From NCBI RefSeq assembly GCF_002750975.1, contig NZ_PEJS01000001.1:4066973-4130972 (forward strand): 64,000 nucleotides of DNA, read 5' to 3'. Below, piece after piece: positions 8,368 to 16,091 of this stretch; the stretch's first letter is position 1; each line of letters starts with the position of its first letter. Made by a program: the position numbers and the translations under genes. This DNA is from Stenotrophomonas indicatrix (GTDB lineage Bacteria > Pseudomonadota > Gammaproteobacteria > Xanthomonadales > Xanthomonadaceae). The notes beneath the pieces are model-generated. The model worked only from the letters and a program-made list of their open reading frames with translations. It had not been told where the DNA came from and made no database searches.

Positions 8368-9229
8368 ACACCCGCAGCCGCTGGCTCATGTGCCGGTTCG
8401 GCGGGAACATCACGTGCATCGGCATCGGCGGCAGCTGCCAATCGTGCAGCACGGGCAGCAGCTCGCCGCGCGCCACATGTGGTTCGGCCATGTAGCTGGG
8501 CAGCGCGACCACGCCGAGGCCGGCCAGGCCAGCGGCCAGATAGGCGTTGCCATCGTCGAAGCCGATTGAATAGCGCCCCTGCACCTCGACGCGCTCGGCG
8601 CCACGCTGCGCGGTGAACACGCGGGCGCGGCCACTGCGTGGGCTGAGAAAACCGACCGTGTGGTGGTCCGGCCCTTCCAGCGCGCGCGGGTGTTCCGGCA
8701 CACCGAACCGCTGCACATAGCCCGGGCTGGCATGGAAGCCGATCGGCAGGCGCGCCAGCGGTCGTGCCACCAGCGCGGGATCGGCAGGCGCGCCACCACG
8801 GATCACGCAATCGACGTTGTCGGCGATGACATCGACCTCGCGGTCGCTGACGCCGATGTCCAGCTGGATCTCCGGATAGCGCGCCTGGAAATCCGGCAAT
8901 GCCGGCACCAGCCGCAGGCGCGCATACGGCCCCGGCACGTCGACGCGCAGGCGCCCGCGCGGTTGTGCGGCGGCCTCGCCCAGCCCCCCTTCAACCTCTT
9001 CCAGCTCGGCCAACAGGCGAACGATGCGCGGGTAATACGCCGCGCCATCGGCAGTGACGCTGACCCGGCGCGTGGTGCGGTTGAGCAGCCGCAACCGCAG
9101 ATGCGCTTCCAGCTGCTGCACCAGCTGGGTGACCGTGGTGCGGCTGAGCTGCAGGGTGTGCGCGGCGCGGGTGAAGCTGCCGGTCTCCACCACCCGGGCG
9201 AACGCGCGCATCGCTTCGAAACGGTCCAT
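8336..9229 (-). CDS. LysR-family transcriptional regulator
   Basis: 297 residues. An N-terminal winged helix-turn-helix (about residues 1-60: MDRFEAMRAFARVVETGSFTRAA, LSRTTVTQLVQQLE) is followed by a periplasmic-binding-like effector domain. It belongs to the large DsdA/AaeR-like LysR subgroup whose proteins end in HMSQRLRVFIDWV. It is divergent from the RidA gene, and a perfect T-N11-A palindrome lies 12-34 bases upstream of its start, so it very probably regulates itself and the RidA gene. The inducer is unknown. Confidence 0.92.
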   Translation of the reverse strand: MDRFEAMRAFARVVETGSFTRAAHTLQLSRTTVTQLVQQLEAHLRLRLLNRTTRRVSVTADGAAYYPRIVRLLAELEEVEGGLGEAAAQPRGRLRVDVPGPYARLRLVPALPDFQARYPEIQLDIGVSDREVDVIADNVDCVIRGGAPADPALVARPLARLPIGFHASPGYVQRFGVPEHPRALEGPDHHTVGFLSPRSGRARVFTAQRGAERVEVQGRYSIGFDDGNAYLAAGLAGLGVVALPSYMAEPHVARGELLPVLHDWQLPPMPMHVMFPPNRHMSQRLRVFIDWVVETLG

Positions 9230-9240
9230 GGCCGCGGCTG

Positions 9241-9263
9241 TGATTGTTTGGAATATGCAATCA
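9241..9263. promoter_or_regulatory. LysR-type operator between lysR-like gene and ridA-like gene
   Basis: TGATTG and CAATCA form a perfect six-base inverted repeat separated by exactly 11 bases, the classical T-N11-A box of LysR regulators. It starts 12 bases upstream of the regulator's ATG and ends 77 bases before the divergent RidA-family start. Confidence 0.7.
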
Positions 9264-9339
9264 ATCTATACCGATCATCACGGTTTATCCAGACAGCGAC
9301 AGCGGGGAGGATGGTCCGCTCCCGTCTGGAATCCGTCCC

Positions 9340-9738
9340 ATGTCCCACCGTGATGTTGTCTTTCCCGCCGGCCGGCAGGCGCTGTACGAGCGCAACCGCT
9401 ATTCGCCGGCGATCCGATCCAATGGCCTCCTGTTCGTTTCCGGCCAGGTCGGCAGCCGCGAGGATGGCTCGCCCGAACCGGACTTCGAGGCGCAGGTACG
9501 CCGCGCTTTCGACAATCTCAACGCGGTGCTGGCCGCGGCCGGCTGCACGTTCGATGACGCGATCGACGTGACCGTGTTCCTGGTCGATCCGGAAACGAAC
9601 TTCGAAAAGGCCTGGGCGATCGTGCCCGAGTACTGGGGCCAAGCGCCGCACCCGACCCTGACCGGCATCGGCGTGACCTGGCTGTATGGGTTCCAGTTCG
9701 AAATCAAGGTGATCGCCAAGCTGCCCGCAGACCGGTAG
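9340..9738 (+). CDS. RidA/YjgF-family protein
   Basis: 132 residues from the ATG at 9340. The RidA-family pattern is clear: an early YSPAIRSNGLLFVSGQVG, a middle FDNLNAVLAAAGCTFDDAIDVTVFL and a basic, hydrophobic end. RidA proteins hydrolyse reactive enamine/imine intermediates; this divergent member may act on a specific pathway metabolite. It is divergently paired with the LysR regulator and probably controlled by it. The start sits at the MSHRD codon, and an upstream in-frame ATG (9244) would run through the operator. The stop codon TAG (9736-9738) is part of the GTAG head of a SMAG repeat. Confidence 0.85.
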   Translation: MSHRDVVFPAGRQALYERNRYSPAIRSNGLLFVSGQVGSREDGSPEPDFEAQVRRAFDNLNAVLAAAGCTFDDAIDVTVFLVDPETNFEKAWAIVPEYWGQAPHPTLTGIGVTWLYGFQFEIKVIAKLPADR

Positions 9739-9805
9739 TGCCGGCCGCTGGCCGGCAGCGCATTGCGCCAGCAGGGTTCATGGGATTGCCGGCCAGCGGC
9801 CGGCA
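9735..9805 (+). repeat. SMAG repeat pair after the RidA-family gene
   Basis: 9735-9757 is GTAG plus TGCCGGCC-GCT-GGCCGGCA. 9787-9805 is a second copy of the same palindrome in reverse orientation whose CTAC head has decayed. The first supplies the stop codon of the preceding gene. Confidence 0.8.
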
Positions 9806-9899
9806 CCCCGGACACTCGCCTGAACGGAACACGCCGACAAATTCCCGAGGTGGCCATTGATATTGTATCCACCGAAAACCGCTTGCTAGCCTCCCCTCC

Positions 9900-10244
9900 A
9901 TGCGCCGGATCGCCCGCCACCTTCGTTCGACCCTGCTGATGCTGCTGATGGCGGCATTCGTGGTCGTGCCGGTGGCTGATGTGCTGGCGTGTGCGGTGGA
10001 ACCGCACGACAGCACCGTGGTGCATGTGGAAGCCGGTGCCGAAGATGCCGACGGTGACACTGACAACGACGGCAAGCACGCCGCTGCCTGCAGCCACAAC
10101 CACTGCCACCACTCCAACCTGAGCCTGCCGGCGAGCACCTTCGCCGCCTTTGGCACGCCGCAACCGGCGCGCTGGACGAATGCAGGCGATGCGGCGACCT
10201 ATGCGGTCGCCCAGGACGAACTGGCACGTCCTCCCCGGGCGTGA
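9900..10244 (+). CDS. Small periplasmic histidine-rich protein at the head of the czc operon (CzcI-like)
   Basis: 114 residues. A basic N-terminus and hydrophobic stretch (about residues 10-30) form a signal peptide ending near ALAC, followed by an acidic segment and a His/Cys cluster (HAAACSHNHCHH, about residues 60-71) suited to binding metal. Position and form resemble CzcI, the small exported protein encoded just upstream of czcCBA in metal-resistant bacteria, although I see no detailed sequence match. It lies 56 bases upstream of the outer-membrane factor gene in the same direction, so it is probably in the same transcript and may sense or buffer the metal. Confidence 0.65.
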   Translation: MRRIARHLRSTLLMLLMAAFVVVPVADVLACAVEPHDSTVVHVEAGAEDADGDTDNDGKHAAACSHNHCHHSNLSLPASTFAAFGTPQPARWTNAGDAATYAVAQDELARPPRA

Positions 10245-10300
10245 GTTGAGCGCGTCCCGCAATCGCGGGCTCCCGTTTCACTCACAACCGGAATCCCCCT

Positions 10301-11554
10301 ATGTCGATCCTGACACGTCGGTCGCCGCGCGCGGCCGGGCTGGTCGTCGCCGTGCTGCTGGGCCTGATCCCCGCCGCACAGGTCGCCGCACAAGCCGCAC
10401 CTTCGTACGACACCCTGCTTGAACGCCTGGACCAGCTGCCCGGCGCCCGCGTCGGCGCGGCATTGGCCGAGGCGGCCGACGCCCGCGCCGACCAGGCCCG
10501 GGCGCTGCCCAATCCATCCCTTTCCTGGTCCGCCGAAAACGCTTGGGGCACAGGCTCCTACGGCGGCATGGGCCGGGCCGACACCGTGCTTACCCTGTCC
10601 CAGCCTCTGGAGGTCTGGGGCCAGCGCGGCGCGCGCGTCCGCGCCGCCCGCGCCGAGGCACAGGCCGCTGCCCTGCGGGGTTCGCAGAGCCGCAGCGATG
10701 TCGCCAGCCAGTTGGCGGCGATCTACGCACAGGCGGAAAGCGCCCTGCGTCGCTACACGCTGGCCGAAGAAGCGCTGAGCCTCACCCGCGACGATGCGGC
10801 GGCGGTCACCGCCATGGTCAAGCATGGCCGCGAGCCGCAGTTGCGTGCCGTGCAGGCACAGAGTGAAGTGGCCAATGCCAGCGCCGCGCTGGATGAGGCG
10901 CAGGCCTTCCGCGACGCCGCGCTGGCCCGCCTGGCCGGTGCGGCCCTGCTGGATGCACCGGTGCAGACCATCGACAACAGTCTGCTCGATCGCGCACCGC
11001 CAGCACCGCGTGGCGCCACCGATGTGGCTCTGGCCGTGCGTGTGGCCGAAGCCGAAGTTGATGCGGCCGGTCGTCTGGTCGACGTCGAGCGCAAGCGCGC
11101 CCTGCCCGACCTCAGCGTTACCGCCGCGCAGACGCGTTTCCGCGAGGACCGCGAACAGGCCTACACGCTCGGCGTCAGTCTCTCGATCCCGTTGTTCGAC
11201 CGCAATCGTGGTGGCATCCGCGCCGCCAGTGCCGAACAGCGCGCGGCCGAAGCGCGCTTGGACCAGCAGCGGCGCGACAGCGAAGCCGAACGCTTGTCGG
11301 CGGTGGCGGGCCTGAAGGCCGCCGGCAGCCGCACCCGCGCCGCCGACGAAAGTGTGGTCGCCGCCGAGGAAGCCTATCGGCTGGCGCGCATCGGCTTCGA
11401 CGCCGGGCGCATCTCGCAGCTGGAACTGCGCAGCACCCGCAGTGCCCTCATCGCCGCCCGCGGCACCGCCGTGGACGCGCGCCTGTCGCGCGTCGGCGCG
11501 GAAATCGATCTCGCCCGCCTCGAAGGGCGCGCACCCTTTGTGGAGGCCCGATGA
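10301..11554 (+). CDS. czcC: Outer-membrane factor of heavy-metal RND efflux (CzcC-like)
   Basis: 417 residues with a signal peptide (about residues 1-32) and the Ala-rich amphipathic helical repeats of the TolC/CzcC family. It forms the outer-membrane channel of a tripartite metal exporter. Its stop overlaps the czcB start (ATGA, 11551-11554), so the two are translationally coupled. Confidence 0.85.
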   Translation: MSILTRRSPRAAGLVVAVLLGLIPAAQVAAQAAPSYDTLLERLDQLPGARVGAALAEAADARADQARALPNPSLSWSAENAWGTGSYGGMGRADTVLTLSQPLEVWGQRGARVRAARAEAQAAALRGSQSRSDVASQLAAIYAQAESALRRYTLAEEALSLTRDDAAAVTAMVKHGREPQLRAVQAQSEVANASAALDEAQAFRDAALARLAGAALLDAPVQTIDNSLLDRAPPAPRGATDVALAVRVAEAEVDAAGRLVDVERKRALPDLSVTAAQTRFREDREQAYTLGVSLSIPLFDRNRGGIRAASAEQRAAEARLDQQRRDSEAERLSAVAGLKAAGSRTRAADESVVAAEEAYRLARIGFDAGRISQLELRSTRSALIAARGTAVDARLSRVGAEIDLARLEGRAPFVEAR

Positions 11555-12750
11555 ACCTGTTCCGTTCTTTCCCGCTGGTTGGCGGCTTGTTGCTGACTGC
11601 ATTGCTGGCCGGTTGTTCTGGTAACACACAGGCCCCGGCAGTCTCGGAGCCCGCCGGCAAGGCAACGGCCGACGATGGCCATGGCCACGCCGCCGACAGC
11701 ACCGATGCCAAGGCCGAAACCGGCAACGCGGCAGATGCCGATGAAGGCGTGGTGCAGCTGACGCCAGAGCAGATCAAGGCATCCGGCATCGACGTGGTGG
11801 CCGTCGGCCGCGGCGGCGGTGGTTCGACGCGGCTGTCCGGCAGGGTGGAACCGTCGATCGGTGCACGTGCCTCGGTCGCTTCCACCGTGACCGGTCGCGT
11901 GGAGCGCGTGCTGGTCGCACCGGGCACGGCAGTGAAGCAGAACCAGGCGCTGGCGATCGTGGTCAGTGGCGAGGCGGCGGTGTTCCGCGCCAATGCGGTT
12001 GCCGCCGCCGCGGAGGCCGAGGCGGCGCGCTTGGCCCACGGCCGCGACAAGGCGCTGGTCGAACAGGGCGTGGTCGCTCGCCAGGAACTGGAAACCTCAC
12101 GCGCGCGCTCGCTGGCGGCGCAGGCGCAGGCCGCTGCCGCGCAGGCACAGGCCGCCGCCACCGGTTCGCCCGACAGCAGCGGCCGCGTGCGCATCACCAG
12201 CCCGGTGGCCGGCATCGTCGGCAACGTGCAGGTCACGCCCGGCGGCGTGGTGGCGGCCGGCAGCCCAGTGGCCGACGTCGCCGATCCGTCGATGAACGAG
12301 CTGGTGTTCACCGCGCCACCGGCGCTGGCCGCGCAGGTCACGCCGGGCATGACGCTGGAAGTGACCGTGCCGGGCGGCAGCTTCAGTGCCACCGTCACCG
12401 GTTCGGCCGCCGATGTGCGCCAGCAGGGTGGCGTGGCGGTGATCCGTGCCATGCCGGTGGATGCCGCATTGCCACCGGCCGGTTCGCCGGTGTCGGCGGT
12501 GGTGGTCACCGACGGCAAGGACGGCGCGTTGAGCGTGCCGGCTGATGCGGTACAGAACGTCGGCGGCAGCAGCGCGGTATTCGTCGCCGTCCAGGGCGGC
12601 TTCAAGGTGCAGCCGGTACTGGCCGGCCGACGTGCCGGTGACCGCATCGAGATTCTCGGCGGCTTGAACGGCGACGAACGCATCGTCGGCGCCAACGCGT
12701 TCCTGCTCAAGGCCGAACTGGCCAAGGGCGAAGCCGAGCACGGGCACTGA
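11551..12750 (+). CDS. czcB: Periplasmic adaptor lipoprotein of heavy-metal RND efflux (CzcB-like)
   Basis: 399 residues. A lipobox (LLAGC, Cys at about 22) makes it an inner-membrane-anchored lipoprotein. It is followed by a His/Asp-rich linker (DDGHGH), the membrane-fusion barrel-sandwich domain with a long Ala/Gln coiled-coil hairpin (about residues 140-215) and a C-terminal HGH. It links the CzcA pump to CzcC, and the His-rich segments may bind the metal. It overlaps czcC by 4 bases and precedes czcA by 9. Confidence 0.87.
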   Translation: MNLFRSFPLVGGLLLTALLAGCSGNTQAPAVSEPAGKATADDGHGHAADSTDAKAETGNAADADEGVVQLTPEQIKASGIDVVAVGRGGGGSTRLSGRVEPSIGARASVASTVTGRVERVLVAPGTAVKQNQALAIVVSGEAAVFRANAVAAAAEAEAARLAHGRDKALVEQGVVARQELETSRARSLAAQAQAAAAQAQAAATGSPDSSGRVRITSPVAGIVGNVQVTPGGVVAAGSPVADVADPSMNELVFTAPPALAAQVTPGMTLEVTVPGGSFSATVTGSAADVRQQGGVAVIRAMPVDAALPPAGSPVSAVVVTDGKDGALSVPADAVQNVGGSSAVFVAVQGGFKVQPVLAGRRAGDRIEILGGLNGDERIVGANAFLLKAELAKGEAEHGH

Positions 12751-12759
12751 GGACCTTCC

Positions 12760-15700
12760 ATGTTCAAGCTCATCATTGAAACCGCGGTACGCCACCGCTG
12801 GCTGGTCGTGGCCCTGGCTGCACTCGTTGCCGCCGTGGGCCTGTTCCAGCTCGGCAAGCTGCCGATCGATGCGGTACCGGACATCACCAACCGCCAGGTG
12901 CAGATCAACACGGTGGCACCGGCACTGACGCCCGAGCAGATCGAGCGACAGGTGACCTATCCGCTGGAAACCGCGCTGGCCGGCATCCCCGGCCTGACCA
13001 CCACCCGTTCGCTGTCGCGCAATGGCTTCTCGCAGGTCACCGCGATCTTCACCGATGCCACCGATATCTACTTCGCCCGCCAGCAGGTGGCCGAACACAT
13101 GCGCGAGGCCGCCGAAGCGCTGCCCGAGGGTGCCTCGCCGATGCTGTCGCCGGTCACCACCGGCCTCGGCGAGGTGTTGATGTGGACGGTGGACTTCACC
13201 GCGTTCGACCCTGCGAAGCTGGCCAAGCCCGGTGAAGCCGGCTGGCAGGCCGGCGAGGTCTACCGCACGCCGGAAGGCAACCTGCTGCGCACGCCGGAAG
13301 AACGTGCCACCTACCTGCGCACCGTGCAAGACTGGATCATCGCGCCGCAGATGCGCTCCAGCCCCGGGCTGGCGGGCGTGGACACCGTCGGTGGCTACGT
13401 GAAGGAATACGGCGTGCATCCGGACAGCGCGCGGTTGGCCGCGCATGGCCTGGGCCTGGCTGATCTGGTGACGGCCCTGCAGCGCTCCAACGTACAGGCC
13501 GGTGCCGGCTTCGTGCAGCGCGCCGGCGAAGGCCTGGTGGTGCGTGCCGACGGTCTGGCACTGACCACCGACGATCTGGCACAGGCGCCGGTAGCCACCC
13601 GCAACGGCGTGGTGGTGCGGGTGGCCGATGTGGCCGATGTCGGCCTCAGCCGCGCACCGCGCCTGGGTGCGGCCAGCCGCAACGGCCATGAAGCCGTGCT
13701 CGGTACCGCGCTGATGATCGCCGGCGGCAACAGCCGCACCGTGGCCCAGGCGGCCGCCACACGGCTGCAGCAGGTGAATGCCTCGCTGCCGGCGGACATC
13801 GTGGCCGCGCCGGTGCTGGACCGCAGCGTGCTGGTCAATTCCACCATCAAGACCGTGGCCAGGAACCTCACCGAGGGCGCGCTGCTGGTGGTGGTGGTGC
13901 TGTTCCTGCTGCTCGGCAACCTGCGCGCGGCGACGATCACCGCACTGGTGATCCCGCTGTCGTTCCTGTTCGCGGTGATCGGCATGAACCGCTTCGGCAT
14001 CAGTGGCAACCTGATGAGCCTGGGTGCGCTGGACTTCGGCATCCTGGTGGACGGCGCGGTGATCGTGATCGAGTCGACGCTGCTGATGCTGGGCCAGCGT
14101 CGTGCCGAACTGGGCCGCGCGTTGACCGCGATGGAACGCCTGCGCGTAGCCGCCGATTCGGCGCGAAAGATGGCGCGCCCGGCAGCGTTCGGCCAGCTGA
14201 TCATCCTGCTGGTGTTCGCACCGATCCTCACCCTGGAAGGGGTGGAGGGCAAGACGTTCCACCCGATGGCCGCCACGTTCATGCTGGCCCTGGTGGGTGC
14301 CTTCATCTTCTCCTTCACCTTCGTGCCGGCGATGGCCGCGCTGATGGTGCGCGAGCCGAAGCCGAAGGAAGGCGAGGCACACAGTGATGATGGCCAGCAC
14401 GAAACGAAGCTGATCCGCGTGCTGCGTGGACGCATCGAGCCGATCATCCGCCAAGCCGTCGCGCGGCCGCGCGCAGTGATCGCCGGTGCAGCGTTGATGC
14501 TGCTGGTGGGCATTGGTTCGTTCGGCCTGCTCGGCCGCGAGTTCATGCCTACCCTGGATGAAGGCAACGTGGCGATGCAGGCACTGCGCGTCCCGTCTAC
14601 TTCGCTGGAGCAGTCGCTGGCGATGCAGCTGGCACTGGAGAAGGCCATCGCCCAGCAACCGGAAGTGGAAACGGTGTTCTCGCGTACCGGCACCGCCGAA
14701 GCGGCAATCGACCCGATGCCGACCAACATCTCCGACAGCGTGATCGTGCTCAAGCCACGTGCGGACTGGCCCGATCCGAAGCTGGGCAAGGAGGCGCTGG
14801 TGGCCCGCTTCGAAGAACTGGCCGGCCAGCAGCTGGGCAACAGCTTCGAGTTCAGCCAGCCGATCGAGCTGCGCTTCAACGAGCTGATTTCCGGCGTACG
14901 CACCGACCTGGCAGTGATGATCTTCGGCGATGACTTCAGCCAGCTGCAGAAGGTGGCCGACCAGGTGGCGATGAAGCTGCGCGCGGTGGAGGGCGCGGCC
15001 GATGTGCGGGTGGAGCAGATTTCCGGCCTGCCCACGCTCAACGTCAAGATCGACCATGTAGCGGCAGCGCAGTACGGGCTGACCGCCGCCGACGTCAGCG
15101 ATGCGCTGTCCACCGGCATCGGCGGCACGGCAGCCGGCAAGATCTTCGAGGGCGACCGTCGCTTCGATGTGGTGGTGCGTCTGGATGACAGCGCACGCAA
15201 CGACCCGGATCAGCTGGCCTCGCTGCCGATCGCCACGCCGGCCGGCGTGGTGATTCCGCTGTCCTCGGTGGCACGCATCAGCGTCAGCGAAGGGCCGAAC
15301 CAGATCAGCCGCAACAACGGCAGCCGCCGGGTGGTGGTGCAGGCCAATGTGCGCGGCCGCGACCTCGGTGGATTCGTTGGCCAAGCACAGGCCGCCGTGG
15401 CCGACGTGGCACTGCCGCCCGGTGCGTACCTGACCTGGGGTGGCCAGTTCGAGAACCTGCAGCGCGCGGAAAAGCGCTTGGCCACGGTGGTGCCAGTGGT
15501 ATTCCTGCTGATCGGCAGCCTGCTGTTCATGGCCCTGCGCAGCGGCAAGGAAGCGGTGCTGGTGTTCAGCTGCGTACCTCTGGCGCTGGTCGGCGGCATC
15601 CTCGCCCTGCTGCTGCGCGGCATGCCGTTCTCGGTGTCGGCCGCGGTGGGCTTCATCGCCGTGTCCGGCGTGGCCACGCTCAACGGCCTGGTGCTGATGC

Positions 15701-15969
15701 AGGCGATCCGCGAGCGTCTGGACGCAGGTGACGTGCCGATGATGGCCGCGATCAACGGTGCATCCAGCCGTATCCGCGCGGTGCTGACCACCGCACTGGT
15801 GGCCATCGTCGGCTTCATTCCGATGGCGATCGCCAGTGGTTCCGGTGCGGAAGTGCAGAAGCCGCTGGCGACGGTGGTGATCGGTGGCTTGATCACCGCC
15901 ACGGTGCTGACCCTGCTGGTGCTGCCGACCTTCGCCGCGCGCGTGGCGAAGGTGCGGACGGCGGGCTGA
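12760..15969 (+). CDS. czcA: Heavy-metal efflux RND pump (CzcA/CusA family)
   Basis: 1069 residues, the usual size for HME-RND pumps. The N-terminal MFKLIIETAVRHRWLVV helix, two large periplasmic loops and twelve predicted membrane segments are visible. The proton-relay motif in TM4 reads DFGILVDGAVIVIE with D425, D431 and E438. This is the CzcA-type pattern of divalent-cation (Zn/Co/Cd/Ni) pumps rather than the copper/silver CusA type, so a divalent cation is the likely substrate. It is last in the operon. No regulatory gene (czcRS, merR type) lies beside it. Confidence 0.92.
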   Translation: MFKLIIETAVRHRWLVVALAALVAAVGLFQLGKLPIDAVPDITNRQVQINTVAPALTPEQIERQVTYPLETALAGIPGLTTTRSLSRNGFSQVTAIFTDATDIYFARQQVAEHMREAAEALPEGASPMLSPVTTGLGEVLMWTVDFTAFDPAKLAKPGEAGWQAGEVYRTPEGNLLRTPEERATYLRTVQDWIIAPQMRSSPGLAGVDTVGGYVKEYGVHPDSARLAAHGLGLADLVTALQRSNVQAGAGFVQRAGEGLVVRADGLALTTDDLAQAPVATRNGVVVRVADVADVGLSRAPRLGAASRNGHEAVLGTALMIAGGNSRTVAQAAATRLQQVNASLPADIVAAPVLDRSVLVNSTIKTVARNLTEGALLVVVVLFLLLGNLRAATITALVIPLSFLFAVIGMNRFGISGNLMSLGALDFGILVDGAVIVIESTLLMLGQRRAELGRALTAMERLRVAADSARKMARPAAFGQLIILLVFAPILTLEGVEGKTFHPMAATFMLALVGAFIFSFTFVPAMAALMVREPKPKEGEAHSDDGQHETKLIRVLRGRIEPIIRQAVARPRAVIAGAALMLLVGIGSFGLLGREFMPTLDEGNVAMQALRVPSTSLEQSLAMQLALEKAIAQQPEVETVFSRTGTAEAAIDPMPTNISDSVIVLKPRADWPDPKLGKEALVARFEELAGQQLGNSFEFSQPIELRFNELISGVRTDLAVMIFGDDFSQLQKVADQVAMKLRAVEGAADVRVEQISGLPTLNVKIDHVAAAQYGLTAADVSDALSTGIGGTAAGKIFEGDRRFDVVVRLDDSARNDPDQLASLPIATPAGVVIPLSSVARISVSEGPNQISRNNGSRRVVVQANVRGRDLGGFVGQAQAAVADVALPPGAYLTWGGQFENLQRAEKRLATVVPVVFLLIGSLLFMALRSGKEAVLVFSCVPLALVGGILALLLRGMPFSVSAAVGFIAVSGVATLNGLVLMQAIRERLDAGDVPMMAAINGASSRIRAVLTTALVAIVGFIPMAIASGSGAEVQKPLATVVIGGLITATVLTLLVLPTFAARVAKVRTAG

Positions 15970-15976
15970 AAGATCA

Positions 15977-16004
15977 CGGGGTCGGATCCTGTGATCCGAC
16001 CCCG
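15977..16004. repeat. Inverted repeat, GGGGTC...GACCCC family
   Basis: CGGGGTCGGATC and GATCCGACCCCG form a perfect 12-base stem with a 4-base loop, 8 bases after the czcA stop. It belongs to the same family as the palindromes at 449, 29801 and 35418. Confidence 0.7.
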
Positions 16005-16023
16005 TCTACCGCGCTTCGCGCTC

Positions 16024-16081
16024 GCCGGGCATGGCCCGGCGCTACCACCGCACGTTCCGGTAGCGCCGGGCCATGCCCGGC
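16024..16081. repeat. SMAG repeat pair between convergent genes
   Basis: A minus-oriented copy (16024-16045) and a plus-oriented copy (16060-16081) of GTAGCGCCGGGC-CAT-GCCCGGC lie with heads facing each other, between the ends of czcA and the DUF885 gene. Confidence 0.85.
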
Positions 16082-16091
16082 GGCGCGGCGA

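Noticed and set aside
12097..15384. A 1095-codon frame antisense to czcA
   Set aside because: It is a shadow of a certain gene and has the His/Gln/Arg-rich composition typical of such frames.
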